DNA of 37,452 nucleotides from an uncultured Nitrospinota bacterium (lineage in GTDB: Bacteria > UBA8248). The notes under the pieces are model-generated. The model was not told the DNA's origin and ran no database searches. It worked only from the letters and a program-made list of their open reading frames with translations. Location of the stretch: positions 1 to 37,452 of the forward strand of contig CAMYJL010000003.1 of NCBI GenBank assembly GCA_947258645.1, written 5' to 3'. The position numbers were made by a program, and so were the translations under genes. Below are positions 7,394 to 16,959 of the stretch, in pieces (within the stretch, counting starts at the first letter, position 1; each line of letters opens with the position of its first letter).

Positions 7394-9130
7394 TCAATTT
7401 CCTTGTAATTTTTGAACCCGCTCAAATTCGCGTTGGGCGTTTTTCGGCAAACCCAATTTTTTGTAGAGGACAACCAGGCGTTCGTGCGGCAAGGGGTCGA
7501 ACGGATTAATCTGAATGGCCTCTTCCCATGCCTTGCGGGCCAATTTCGCATTCCCGCTCATCTCATATGCGATGCCCCGATGCGTATACGTTGCTCCATA
7601 ATCCGGATCGATTTCGACAGCTTTTTGCAAATTCCGCAGGGCTTTTTTAGGGAGGCCCATGCGGAGTTCCACCCGCGCCAGTCGATTCAACAGAGTCGGC
7701 GAATAGGGCTCGTCGCGAAGAGCGCGTTTATATTCCACCCATGCCGCTTTCATTCGTCCCCGCATCCAGAGACGATCGGCCAGCCGCGTCCTCCGGCGCG
7801 CCACCGCGTTCTTCAGAATCGCCAAATCCGCTCCGCTTTCATCCACTGGGCCGGTGGCCTTCAACCTGAATTCACGGACAACCGCCCCCGGATGGAGGCG
7901 AAGATTTTGCCGCTTCAAATCCTCCTGCCAGATTTTTTCGAATTTCTCGAGATCCACCTTCAACAGCGCCTCAAGGGCAGGCGTCGCCGTTTGCGGAGGC
8001 CCCGTCGACTCAAGCTCAATCAGGCTTGGCCGGGCCATCATCGCCCGCACGTCACCGGCCTCCGCGGATTGGGATCCCGCAGGGGCTTTCGCCTCCGGAC
8101 TATCGAGAATCGCTTTGAACATCCTTGGCAGCGCGTCCTTACCGGCACGCCGGCGGATAAAATCAACCGCAGAGGCCGATTCCGCATAGGCCAACTGGAC
8201 GGCTTCGGCGGTCTTCAAGTAAATCAGGCTGGGCTCCATGCTCTTGAAAGGAATGAAGGCCTTCTGGTTCATCGCCCGCGCGAGAAGAGTCACCTCCGAC
8301 GGATTCAACGGAGGAAGCTTGAGCCGCCTCCATTTTTTCTCCATATGTTTAGCGATGCCTTCATGCAGCCAGATGGGAGCCTTATTCCGTGTCGCCAGAA
8401 CAATTAAATAGTGGACATATTCATGCGCAGCCGTATCCAACCAGCGATATCCCCGCTGCAAAACCCCCGGGGAGATAATCATCACCTTGTTGAACTTGGT
8501 TAGACCGACAACCCCTTTTTCGATATCCCGCCGCGTCAGGGTTGAGGCCTTGTGAAACCGCTCGGTATCGGAAAAGATTTCCAATCGCACGCGCTTTTCG
8601 GGTCTCACACCCAATACCTTGCCGAAAACTTCATAGGCGGCCTCCATGGCTTCCGCCAGATACGGAAGAAGAATCATATCGCCCTTCGGATCGTGCCAAA
8701 TATCGAAATGCTTCGTTTGAAATTTACGAAATCCCGCCAAAGCCGACTGCGACTGCTTCACATGGAGGCGGAGCTCAAGCCATTCGATGACCCCGGGATT
8801 TTCCTGGATCGACGTGCTCAGGTTCTTGATGTATTCCGCGTAATTTCCGCGCAGGTAGGCAATCGCTCCCTTGAGCGCATCCCACGCCGGAAAATCAGGT
8901 TTCTTTCGGCGAAGCTCCGACAATATCTCATCGGCCTTTTTTAAATCCCAGGCCCTCATCTCATCAACAACCCGCTGATACCCCTCCGGCCGCTTTGAGT
9001 CGGCGGGAAAAGGACCCGAAGTTGCGGCCGGCACGGCGCCCCCCTTTGTTGGAATGCTCAACAGGACGAACACCGCCGATGCCAAGACAAAAGCCAGGAG
9101 ACGTTTCTTGTGATTTCCGAGGTGCTTCAT
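7394..9130 (-). CDS. Exported gluzincin-like metalloprotease with TPR repeats
   Basis: A 578-residue protein with an N-terminal signal sequence or anchor (KKRLLAFVLASAVFVLLS, about 8-26). A zinc-metalloprotease core follows: HEYVH at 236-240 and downstream WLHEGIAKHME at 254-263, where Glu257 is placed as third zinc ligand in the MA (gluzincin) clan. An N-terminal TPR-like section precedes it and two to three clear TPRs end the protein (PYSPTLLNRLARVELRMGLP, then DPDYGATYTHRGIAYEMSG, about 465-570). Such proteins are commonly annotated as peptidase MA-like domain proteins. Its start overlaps the DUF4175-like gene by four bases and MoxR follows after nine bases. It probably acts in the periplasm; the substrate is unknown. 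Confidence 0.85.
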   Translation of the reverse strand: MKHLGNHKKRLLAFVLASAVFVLLSIPTKGGAVPAATSGPFPADSKRPEGYQRVVDEMRAWDLKKADEILSELRRKKPDFPAWDALKGAIAYLRGNYAEYIKNLSTSIQENPGVIEWLELRLHVKQSQSALAGFRKFQTKHFDIWHDPKGDMILLPYLAEAMEAAYEVFGKVLGVRPEKRVRLEIFSDTERFHKASTLTRRDIEKGVVGLTKFNKVMIISPGVLQRGYRWLDTAAHEYVHYLIVLATRNKAPIWLHEGIAKHMEKKWRRLKLPPLNPSEVTLLARAMNQKAFIPFKSMEPSLIYLKTAEAVQLAYAESASAVDFIRRRAGKDALPRMFKAILDSPEAKAPAGSQSAEAGDVRAMMARPSLIELESTGPPQTATPALEALLKVDLEKFEKIWQEDLKRQNLRLHPGAVVREFRLKATGPVDESGADLAILKNAVARRRTRLADRLWMRGRMKAAWVEYKRALRDEPYSPTLLNRLARVELRMGLPKKALRNLQKAVEIDPDYGATYTHRGIAYEMSGNAKLARKAWEEAIQINPFDPLPHERLVVLYKKLGLPKNAQREFERVQKLQGN

Positions 9131-12100
9131 CGGGTCAGCCTCTCATAGTAGTTTTCAATTTCCTGCCGCAACGAATCCGGAAGTCCTTCCTTGAGCGCTT
9201 CCATGACTTCCTCGCGGAACTTCTCCGGCACCTTGTATTGCTCCCGATCGGGGATCTGAACCTCGCTGAAATCAACGCCCTGCTGGCCATCCTGTCCCTC
9301 GCGTCCGGGCCGTCTCGAAATATCCTGTCCAGGCGAAGTGGGGTTCCGCGCCCACCAGCCACGGCCGCGATTTGGCATACCCGAAAAACCACGCGGCGTT
9401 CCCATCCCGAGCCTTCCGCGTTGCGCCATCTGTTGCATGGACTGCTGCATTGCATTCTGCCCCTGCGCGAGCAATTCAAGCACGCGCTCTTCATGAGGAA
9501 TCGCACTCGAAGCGCTGGCCTCTCTCAGGGAATTTTCGGCCTTCTTCATCGCCCCTTTCGCCTCACTGAGGCGGCTCAGAACACTCGGATCGATAAACGG
9601 ATACAACTGCATGAGGCGCCGGAGGCGCTCTTCAATTCCGGCCAGCCGCCCCTCGAGGGCATGCTGTCTTTTTCGGAGCGTCCTGAGCGTATCGCGCTCC
9701 TTCGGGGAAGACCGCTTCTCCGCTTTTTGGAGAAAACCGTCCAGCCACTTCCGCCCACGCTTCCACCGGGCGTTTTGTTCCTTCTTGTCCTTGTCCTCGA
9801 GGCAAGGCTCTCTCTGAACCGCGCGTTCGATCTGTCCCAGGCGCCGATAGACCTCGCCCCACTCGCCCTTTTCCATGAACATTTCAATCTCGCCCAGAAT
9901 GGTGCGGTGTTCGAGCCGGGCCTGTTCCAGTTGCGCTTTCTTTTTTTCCGCCTGTTCCCCTTCAGTCTGATCTTCTGAAAACGGGTCACAATCGGCCTTT
10001 TGAATTTGATCGACCAGGGAACGCTCCTCCCGAATGATTTTTTTATACCGGGAGTCGAGCGATTTGAGCCCCTTCGGCCATCCCTTCTTCAATCGCTGCA
10101 CGGCGCTGTCGAAAACATCCGCCGTTTCATCCAAGATCGACTGTTGCTCCTTGAGAATGGCCGCGAGTTCGCTCTGGCGCCTTTGCATCGGCCTTCCGCC
10201 CCGCTGGGCCTGCATCTGTCGGCGCTGCAGACCTCTCATGGCGTTTCGCATTCGCTGAATCTGACTCATCAGCCGCCGGAGCGAATCGAGGGCTCCCCGG
10301 ATATTGCCGCGGGCCATTTGCTGGCGGATCCGATCAAACGCCTGCATCATGTCCCGCATCGGCAAGTTCCGCATCCCGCGCTGATTCATGAACTCCGCCG
10401 GCATGCGCTGGGCCAGGCCGGCAAGCTGCTGCATGAGCTTTCTCAGCTCTTGCTGCAACCGCGCGAGTTCTTTTTCGACCCGCCGTTTGCCCGCTTCATC
10501 GACTTCACCCGACCTGCGCATCTCCTCGAGGGCGCGGGCGAGGGATTCCTGGCGCCGCATCATCGCGTCCGCCATCCGACCGGCCCGATCCATCCGAACA
10601 TTCCGCAGGATGTCCTCTCCCATGGAAGCCAGGCGCTCAATGGCCTCTGTCGTCTCCTCCTGGCGCGCCAGGCGCTCATCCTCGCGTGCCTTCCTTTGCT
10701 TTTTGGTCAGGCGGGCCCGCCCTTTTTCGGCCTCTTGCGGGCGGAGATGGCGGTTCAGCAAATCCTTCAGGCGGTCGGCAAGCGAATTCAAGTCCATGTT
10801 CGCCAGGGTCTCCCGCGGGTTATTGGGACGAAGCATGGACTTCGCGCCCATCACTTTATGTAAAATCTGCGCAGTCTTCTCGCGAAGGGAGTCTCTGGCC
10901 GCTTCCTTTTGGGCTCGCTCCCGGGCCTCCCGGCCCTTTTGGCGTCCCTTTTCCTTGCGCCCCCCTTTCGAAAGTTCAGGAGGAACCGCCTCGTTTTCGA
11001 GATAGTCGCCGAGCAAATCGAGGAGCTTCGATGAAATCTCGTTGAGTTCCTTGTCCAGCGACGCAATGACAGCCTCGCGGTTCCGGATGCGAATCTTATA
11101 AAAAGGGCTGGTCCCCCATTTGGGGCCGCTGACCGTATCGGTATCCTCCGCGATAACGCGGTAGTTGAGGGATTCGCCCGGCCGGAGCCCCAGGGCCCTC
11201 ACATCGATGACGTATACGCCCTGCGCGCTTTTTTCCGACTTCTCCCCGCTCCAGAGCCGGATCCGCCGCGGCGGCTTTTTCCCGACCTGTACCTCGATGT
11301 GCACGATTCGCACCCCGAAATCATCTGCAGCGCGATAGCGCATGTGGACGAGGTCGCCCGCCTCCACAACCAGATCCTTGGCCGGATCTGTGATTTTCAC
11401 TTCAGGGGGTGAATCCGGAATGATGTCGATGCGGTAGCGGGAAGGCGCCAGATTCACGAATCCATCAAAATCCTTGAGACGAACCGAATAAGAACCGGGG
11501 CTCCCCACCAGGAGCAGCCCCTCGAAAAATTCGTTTTTCCCGGCCTTGAGCGGAATCTTCCATCCGTCTGCCAGGGCGATGAGCGCTTCTCTCACCGGCT
11601 TGTTCGGTTTCGTGCGCACCAGAACCGACGAGCCCAAATACGCCCGGATGTTGCCCCCGTCCTCGCCCCGCTCGGGCTGAAGACCGGTGTACTCGGGCGG
11701 AAAGTTGACGACCTCCACCATTTCCGCGCGTGGAGGGGCCACCACCTTCAATTCGACCGGAGCGGAAACAAACCGCCCCGACCGGGCCGTTACCCGCGTA
11801 TCGCTTTTTCCCCCGCTCCAGGTAACCCGGAAGCGATTCTCACCGGCGGCTTCCATGGGAAGGCGAGAAACCATCACTCGACCGCCCTCCTGCCGGAGAG
11901 CCAAAAACTCAAGGTCCACCCCATCGGGATTCCTCCCTTCGGTACGGACCTCGAATGAGACGGAAGAGCCCGGAAGAATCCGCTTGGCGGACGCCGAGAG
12001 GTATAAATGCGTGATGCGCGAAGGCATGAGGTCGACGGCGTTCGCCAGCAGGTACCCGGCCCGGGGATACATCCCCGGCCAGAGCAGACCCATCAGGACG

Positions 12101-12597
12101 GCCGTGGCGCCCAACGCCGCCACCAGCCGCCCCAGCCGGCGGGGCGCCTCATCCGAAACAAAGGATTTGGCTTCCAGACTTTCCACCTGGGCGGCGGTTT
12201 CGATGACCAGGGCATCGATGAGCTCCGGCGAGGTGGGATCGTCCGCCCTCAAATCCGCTTTCATCGGGAACAACTGCAGCGAGCTGATCAGGTTGTTTCC
12301 GAAATCTGGGTGTTCGGACTCGATCTCGAGGGCCACCCGCTCCCGCGCCGGGGGGCGCTTGATGATCCAGAAGGCCCGGGCAGCGACTCCGATGAAAAGA
12401 ACCAGCGACACCGCCAGGTAAACAACCGCGCTGTAGCCGAAAAGCGGCTGAGAGACCACCGCGGCAGGAGCGAGCAGAAACACCGACAACGCACCCAGGA
12501 CGACGATAACCCTGGCTTCGCGGCGACGTACCTTCTGCCTGCCCTCAATGACGGCGTCCAGAAACCCCAAAACTCTTTGAAACGATTTCTCTGGCAT
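9127..12597 (-). CDS. Large DUF4175-like membrane protein with long coiled coil
   Basis: A 1156-residue protein, the largest in the window. Two hydrophobic helices lie near residues 28-48 and 55-80, and a third near 153-175. A beta-rich, Ig-like region follows up to about residue 520, including PDSPPEVKITDPAKDLVVEA and a strand-rich FGVRIVHIEVQVG. The remainder is a very charged, Arg/Gln/Met-rich coiled-coil region (for example RRQMQAQRGGRPMQRRQSEL) ending in a YKVPEKFREEVMEALKEGLP helix. This layout matches DUF4175 proteins, which often sit in MoxR/DUF58/VWA clusters. GAGGCGGG lies upstream of the ATG. A gap of 164 bases separates it from the VWA gene upstream, the only sizeable gap in the operon; I found no convincing promoter there. 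Its stop overlaps the metalloprotease start. Confidence 0.8.
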   Translation of the reverse strand: MPEKSFQRVLGFLDAVIEGRQKVRRREARVIVVLGALSVFLLAPAAVVSQPLFGYSAVVYLAVSLVLFIGVAARAFWIIKRPPARERVALEIESEHPDFGNNLISSLQLFPMKADLRADDPTSPELIDALVIETAAQVESLEAKSFVSDEAPRRLGRLVAALGATAVLMGLLWPGMYPRAGYLLANAVDLMPSRITHLYLSASAKRILPGSSVSFEVRTEGRNPDGVDLEFLALRQEGGRVMVSRLPMEAAGENRFRVTWSGGKSDTRVTARSGRFVSAPVELKVVAPPRAEMVEVVNFPPEYTGLQPERGEDGGNIRAYLGSSVLVRTKPNKPVREALIALADGWKIPLKAGKNEFFEGLLLVGSPGSYSVRLKDFDGFVNLAPSRYRIDIIPDSPPEVKITDPAKDLVVEAGDLVHMRYRAADDFGVRIVHIEVQVGKKPPRRIRLWSGEKSEKSAQGVYVIDVRALGLRPGESLNYRVIAEDTDTVSGPKWGTSPFYKIRIRNREAVIASLDKELNEISSKLLDLLGDYLENEAVPPELSKGGRKEKGRQKGREARERAQKEAARDSLREKTAQILHKVMGAKSMLRPNNPRETLANMDLNSLADRLKDLLNRHLRPQEAEKGRARLTKKQRKAREDERLARQEETTEAIERLASMGEDILRNVRMDRAGRMADAMMRRQESLARALEEMRRSGEVDEAGKRRVEKELARLQQELRKLMQQLAGLAQRMPAEFMNQRGMRNLPMRDMMQAFDRIRQQMARGNIRGALDSLRRLMSQIQRMRNAMRGLQRRQMQAQRGGRPMQRRQSELAAILKEQQSILDETADVFDSAVQRLKKGWPKGLKSLDSRYKKIIREERSLVDQIQKADCDPFSEDQTEGEQAEKKKAQLEQARLEHRTILGEIEMFMEKGEWGEVYRRLGQIERAVQREPCLEDKDKKEQNARWKRGRKWLDGFLQKAEKRSSPKERDTLRTLRKRQHALEGRLAGIEERLRRLMQLYPFIDPSVLSRLSEAKGAMKKAENSLREASASSAIPHEERVLELLAQGQNAMQQSMQQMAQRGRLGMGTPRGFSGMPNRGRGWWARNPTSPGQDISRRPGREGQDGQQGVDFSEVQIPDREQYKVPEKFREEVMEALKEGLPDSLRQEIENYYERLTR

Positions 12598-12761
12598 ATC
12601 CCGCCTCTATCTCGCGGTGTTCCAGCCGACGCCGGAGCCGCGCTTATCTCATTATCCTACTTTACGCGCATATTGCCTATGGGAAGATTTTCTCTCATTT
12701 TCGGATGAACGCTCACCCTTTCCCTTCTTCAATCGACAGGAGATATCCACTCGTCCCCGCT

Positions 12762-15095
12762 TCACGCGAGCCCCCAAAGACGCCTCAGCGTCCACTCCCC
12801 CGCGGGCAAGAGAATCAAGATGAACGCCACCCAGGGGATACTCCAAAGCCGGACATCCCGCACCTCAACGAGAACGGGCGGAACCTTTCCTTTCAACACC
12901 TCGAGGACGCGATCCCCGAAGACCCGCTTTTTGTCCTCCCCCTCACCGGCAGGAAGAAAAACCCCGCCCGTCTTTTTCGAAAGCACCCGAAGGCGCTCCC
13001 AATGCGGTCTCACGTCCGCCCATTCCGCGCCCCCCGCTTCTCCTCCGACGGCGACCGTTCGAATCGAGTGTCCCAGCGGCTTCTCCCCCATGAGGGCGAT
13101 GACTTCCGCGCGATAGCTCCCCTTCCCGCGGGGACGGAACCTGGCCTCGAATTCACCCGTCTCCGGGCGGTAAACCGCCGGCATCTGATGGAGGCCTCCG
13201 TAGGGATCGCGGAGAGACAACCGAACCCGGGCCCCCGCAGCGGGCTCGAACTTGACGTCGCGCACCTGCATCCGAATAACATAGGAACCGTCTTTGCCGG
13301 GCACCGCCTCGGGAAGAATCTGCACCTGGGAAGTCGCCGGGTCGCCCGACAGCCATCGAATCATCTGCGCAACCAGACGAAGATAAAGGCGATTGGTTTT
13401 CTCGTCGGCCACCATCCCGTAATTCCAGCGCCACATATCATCGGTCAGAATCGAAAGCACCCGTCCTTCCCCTATCCGGCGCACGGCAATCAGCGGGGCT
13501 CCGTTAAACTCTCCTTCGGCCTGGGACGAGAGGAGAACAGCCCCCTCTTCTCCCGCCACCGTCAGATTTCCTTGACGCAATGCCGGGAAACCCGACCAAA
13601 GCCGCTCGTTCGAACGGGGATCGGATGAAAGACGCATGATGGGATGGCGGCTTCCCGCGGTGGTGAGCTTCCCGGTCATGCGAACACGAGCGGAAAAATC
13701 ATCCTTTCGCAAAAGCCGGACCGGCAACACCCTTTCGAGCGGAGACAGAACATACCCCCCCGAGGAAAAGGAATTTTTTCCCCCTAAAATCAGAAATCCG
13801 CCTCCACCTCGGATATAATCGTTTACACGCTGCAAATAATAGTTGCTGAAATACTGGTTTGCCGCGAAGTTGTCGAAAATGACGATGTCAAAATTTTTCA
13901 ACTCTTCCAGAAAAAGCGTATCGACAGGGAAAGGAACGAGACTGAGCTGCCGGGTGGGCACTCCTGGGTCGTCTTCGGATGTGCGGAGAAAAACAAACGA
14001 CACCAGATCGATGGAAGGATCCCGCTTCAGAGCCATCCGAAGGAAACGGTAATTCCATGTGGGCGCACCGGAGATGGTGAGAATCCGAATTTTGTTCCGG
14101 CGGACCTCAAGCGGAATTTCAACCCGGTTGTTCGACTCCACCAACTCGCCCCGTTGAACCGGAGTTTCAACAGCCAAAACCTGGCTCCCCACATCACGGG
14201 GCGTGAACCGAAACCGGACTTTCTTGCCGGAAGAATCCCGACGGACATCCACCGTCTGCGTGCTGACAACACGACCGTCCCGCGTCAGGGCGATCGGGAG
14301 TTTTTTCCCCACGAAACCATGGACCAAAAGTGTGACCTCCAGCTGGACTTCCTTCCCTTCAAAGGCAAGCCGGGGGGCCCGGACATCGTGCAGGGAAATG
14401 TCCCGGAATCTTCGGGACGATCCGAATCCAAGCGTCAGGACGGGAGGCATCCGCCCCACATCCTCTGGAGGCCAGCTACTGCCCGCCGTATCTCCCCCAT
14501 CCGACAAAAGCAGAATGGCAGCCGGGCGATCCTGCTTATTCTCCCCAGGCTCCCCTGCGCCGCCGTCATTTCCGGCAACCCCAAGGCGAATGGCGCGGAG
14601 CGAATCGCTTCCCGGACCCGCCGCCTCCAGGTTCATCATGTCTTCCTGCCGAAGCGGGTTGCTCACCGTATCGAAACCCGCCACACGGACATCGTAACTT
14701 TCGGAAAGCCGCTGAAGTAACCCACCCCCTTCGGCGGAACCAGGGACTTCTACCGAATCACTCCGCTTCAACAAAATACCCATCGCAGATTCCAGGCGGG
14801 AGCGATTTTGGGACTCATCCTTGACGCTCATGCTTGCCGAGGTATCCACCAGGACGAGCACCCGGGGCGGCAACGCCCGGTTTTTTTCTTCCAAAATCGT
14901 GGGGCCCGACAGGAAAAAAAGGATCACGACATACAGCAGCGCACGAAGGGAGAGGAGGATGGCGGCGCGGCCTCCCGATACCCTCTCGCGGATAAAAGGG
15001 ATCCGCCGGCGCAGGCTGTCCGCGAAAACGACCGCCAGTAATATGATGAGCCACGCCGGGGCGCCGGCAGGCCAATGAATCGTATTCCAATCCAT
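12762..15095 (-). CDS. VWA-domain membrane protein with glutamine-amidotransferase-like domain
   Basis: A 777-residue membrane protein. Two helices start it (about 13-28 and 44-64), then a VWA domain with MIDAS VLVDTSASM (Asp84, Ser86, Ser88), then an immunoglobulin-like section, and then a class I glutamine-amidotransferase-like fold (IRILTISGAPTWNYRFLRMA, with YIRGGGGFLILGGKNSF about 110 residues later). A beta-sandwich region follows and a C-terminal helix (IPWVAFILILLPAG, about 752-765). The arrangement is like the BatA-type protein at the other end of the operon, so the two are probably distant paralogues facing the periplasm on the same complex. It starts four bases after the DUF4159 stop, indicating coupled translation. 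Confidence 0.88.
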   Translation of the reverse strand: MDWNTIHWPAGAPAWLIILLAVVFADSLRRRIPFIRERVSGGRAAILLSLRALLYVVILFFLSGPTILEEKNRALPPRVLVLVDTSASMSVKDESQNRSRLESAMGILLKRSDSVEVPGSAEGGGLLQRLSESYDVRVAGFDTVSNPLRQEDMMNLEAAGPGSDSLRAIRLGVAGNDGGAGEPGENKQDRPAAILLLSDGGDTAGSSWPPEDVGRMPPVLTLGFGSSRRFRDISLHDVRAPRLAFEGKEVQLEVTLLVHGFVGKKLPIALTRDGRVVSTQTVDVRRDSSGKKVRFRFTPRDVGSQVLAVETPVQRGELVESNNRVEIPLEVRRNKIRILTISGAPTWNYRFLRMALKRDPSIDLVSFVFLRTSEDDPGVPTRQLSLVPFPVDTLFLEELKNFDIVIFDNFAANQYFSNYYLQRVNDYIRGGGGFLILGGKNSFSSGGYVLSPLERVLPVRLLRKDDFSARVRMTGKLTTAGSRHPIMRLSSDPRSNERLWSGFPALRQGNLTVAGEEGAVLLSSQAEGEFNGAPLIAVRRIGEGRVLSILTDDMWRWNYGMVADEKTNRLYLRLVAQMIRWLSGDPATSQVQILPEAVPGKDGSYVIRMQVRDVKFEPAAGARVRLSLRDPYGGLHQMPAVYRPETGEFEARFRPRGKGSYRAEVIALMGEKPLGHSIRTVAVGGEAGGAEWADVRPHWERLRVLSKKTGGVFLPAGEGEDKKRVFGDRVLEVLKGKVPPVLVEVRDVRLWSIPWVAFILILLPAGEWTLRRLWGLA

Positions 15096-15099
15096 CGAT

Positions 15100-15924
15100 T
15101 TAACCTTGGTTCAGACGGCGTTGGATGATGGGATGATGAATCAGGTCTTGCTTGTAGTTTCCCGTCATGGCGTAAAGGGCGATGTTCACGGCAAGCTGGA
15201 AAGCGGCTTTTCGCTGCGGCTCTCCGCCAGGCCGGCACTCTTCGGCCCACCCGCCGTCCGGCCGCTTTGCCCAGGCGCCGCCCAGATCGTTCCGGCAGAA
15301 GACAACAGGCGTGAATTTTCCCAGTTGAACCCCTTCCAGGGCCTGGCTGATCGACTGCCTTCCTCCGATCGACCCTATCAAGTAATAGCTTCGAAACACC
15401 GCGTGTCCACTCGACAGAGGCTCGAGAGGCTCGCGGGGGAAAAGCCGCCGGATGAGTTCCCTCGCCGATCGACCGAATCCTTCGTTCAAAAAGCCGAGGC
15501 CATCGTCTACCAGGAGAAAACCCCCGTAGGTCAAATGACGCTGAAGGCGCTCGATGTCTTTATTGCTGGGTATCTCAAATTCATAGCGGCCCGAGAGGTA
15601 GAGAAAAGGATGGTCGAACAACGCCGGATCAGAGAGCGTGACAACCCGGGCATCGCCCGCGACGTCGATACTCGTGCGATTTCCCACTTCCTCGAGCATC
15701 GAAGAGAGGGCGGAGGGATATTCCTGCCAGCGCCCTCCCCTGTACCGGATGTGCCCGGGGACAAAACCGGGCGGAAATATTTCAGATTGAGACTCTTCGG
15801 AATCAGAAGGGGTTTCCGGCCCACTCTGGCCGAACGCCGCCCACGGAAAGGCGAACGCACCCGCCGCGAGACCCGCCGCGCCTTGCAGGACGTTTCGCCT
15901 GCTCCAATACCGATCAGGGGACAT
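15100..15924 (-). CDS. DUF4159 protein with Tat-like signal peptide
   Basis: A 274-residue DUF4159 protein. The N-terminus carries a twin-arginine type signal: SRRNVLQGAAGLAAGAFAFP at residues 8-27, ending near AAFGQ, so export in folded form is likely. The mature part has DUF4159 hallmarks: IRYRGGRWQEYPSAL, the strand DHPFLYLSGRYEFEIPSN, GGFLLVDDGLGF and a C-terminal NIALYAMTGNYKQDL. The fold is related to class I glutamine amidotransferases and the family is a regular member of MoxR/VWA clusters. It overlaps the preceding metallo-beta-lactamase-fold gene by 11 bases and ends four bases before the VWA gene. The molecular role is unknown. Confidence 0.88.
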   Translation of the reverse strand: MSPDRYWSRRNVLQGAAGLAAGAFAFPWAAFGQSGPETPSDSEESQSEIFPPGFVPGHIRYRGGRWQEYPSALSSMLEEVGNRTSIDVAGDARVVTLSDPALFDHPFLYLSGRYEFEIPSNKDIERLQRHLTYGGFLLVDDGLGFLNEGFGRSARELIRRLFPREPLEPLSSGHAVFRSYYLIGSIGGRQSISQALEGVQLGKFTPVVFCRNDLGGAWAKRPDGGWAEECRPGGEPQRKAAFQLAVNIALYAMTGNYKQDLIHHPIIQRRLNQG

Positions 15925-16795
15925 CTTCAGCCGGAGAAAGAACCATGTAGGTCGTGGGGGGCGGAAGCTGCCGCAGCGAGAATGACACCTCGGGCGACTT
16001 CGGCCGTTTGACCCGATCGATCCCCTCCGCCTTCAGGGCGGCGTAAAACTCGCCGGGAAGCTCGGGACCAAAATAATGCATCGGAATGACCACATTCGCG
16101 CCGATTCGCTTCACAATCTTGGCCGCTATCCGGTGGGGAACCGTGAAGCCCCCGTCGATCGGGATGAGCACGACGTGAATTTTCCCCAACGCCCGGAACT
16201 GGCTCTCGGAAGGCCCGAGCCTCGCGTTCCCGAAATGAGCGATGCAAACTCCGGCCGCCTGAAAGATAAATATCGTGTTCTCGACGAACGGCACATCCGT
16301 CCCCTCGGAAAATTGCGGGAACGCCATCAGCCGGAGGGAGCGAAACGTTTTTTCCAATGCACGGGGTTTGCCCTCGGGCGTCACGCCGAAATAAATGGGG
16401 GCTTTCTTCTCGTAGGGCGCGGTCTGGGAATGGGTCTCGTGAAAGTTGCTGACGGTGATGGCATCCGGCGTCGGGTTCACCACCGTAAAGTATGGATCCA
16501 TCAGGACCCTCGCCCCCTCGGGGCCAGTGATCAGAAAGCTCGAATGTCCCAGATAGCGGAGGCGCACGCTCTTTTGTGCCGCGGCGAGGCGCGCAGGAGG
16601 AAACTGAGAGCCACGGGGGGTCCACGAGACCGGGATAAAGCTTCCGTCGCGGCGAACAAGGCCGGGTTTGCATATGGCCTCAGCAAGAGACGCAAACAGG
16701 ACAACGGCACTCAGGAGCGACACGCCGAAAACGGCATATCTCGCCCCTGCGCGCGGCAAGTTCGGCCCTCTCCCGTGAAAATCACAGAAGGTCAT
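15914..16795 (-). CDS. Exported metallo-beta-lactamase-fold protein with altered metal motif
   Basis: A 293-residue protein with an N-terminal signal-like helix (about 20-41) followed by a metallo-beta-lactamase fold of the UlaG/UPF0173 type. Visible elements are RYLGHSSFLI (80-89), VLMDPYF (98-103), ITVSNFHETHSQ (113-124), VCIAHFGN (183-190), VLIPIDGGFTV (209-219) and VVIPMHYFG (235-243). The motif normally written S-H-x-H-x-D-H reads S-N-F-H-E-T-H, so the first His and the Asp of the active site are replaced, and the usual H-x-G-D-T is H-F-G-N-A. Metal binding and hydrolase activity may be changed or lost. It is the first gene of the MoxR operon and overlaps DUF4159 by 11 bases. The ribosome binding site is weak. 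Confidence 0.82.
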   Translation of the reverse strand: MTFCDFHGRGPNLPRAGARYAVFGVSLLSAVVLFASLAEAICKPGLVRRDGSFIPVSWTPRGSQFPPARLAAAQKSVRLRYLGHSSFLITGPEGARVLMDPYFTVVNPTPDAITVSNFHETHSQTAPYEKKAPIYFGVTPEGKPRALEKTFRSLRLMAFPQFSEGTDVPFVENTIFIFQAAGVCIAHFGNARLGPSESQFRALGKIHVVLIPIDGGFTVPHRIAAKIVKRIGANVVIPMHYFGPELPGEFYAALKAEGIDRVKRPKSPEVSFSLRQLPPPTTYMVLSPAEDVP

Positions 16796-16926
16796 ATCAT
16801 TCTCGACACTGGAAACTCGAAGGCGGCAAGCCTTTTACCACTTCACACAATCCAGCGGAGAAAACCGCCGGATATCGGGCAGACTCAACAGGTAGAACAA
16901 CCGGAAGGCGGGATTCGGACAAAATC

Positions 16927-16946
16927 GGGACCGGCCTCACGGTCCC
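16927..16946 (-). terminator. Stem-loop in the operon leader, terminator- or attenuator-like
   Basis: GGGACCG (16927-16933) and CGGTCCC (16940-16946) form a perfect 7-base stem with a 6-base loop. Read on the minus strand it is followed by GATTTTG. It lies after the DUF4149-like stop but also inside the leader made from the promoter at 16960-16987, so it may end read-through or attenuate the MoxR operon. The T-tract is short. Confidence 0.35.
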
Positions 16947-16959
16947 CCCTCTGCAAAGA

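Noticed and set aside
12598-12761. Internal promoter in the 164-base gap within the MoxR operon
   Set aside because: A GATAAT-like box exists on the minus strand but without a usable -35 element at the right distance.
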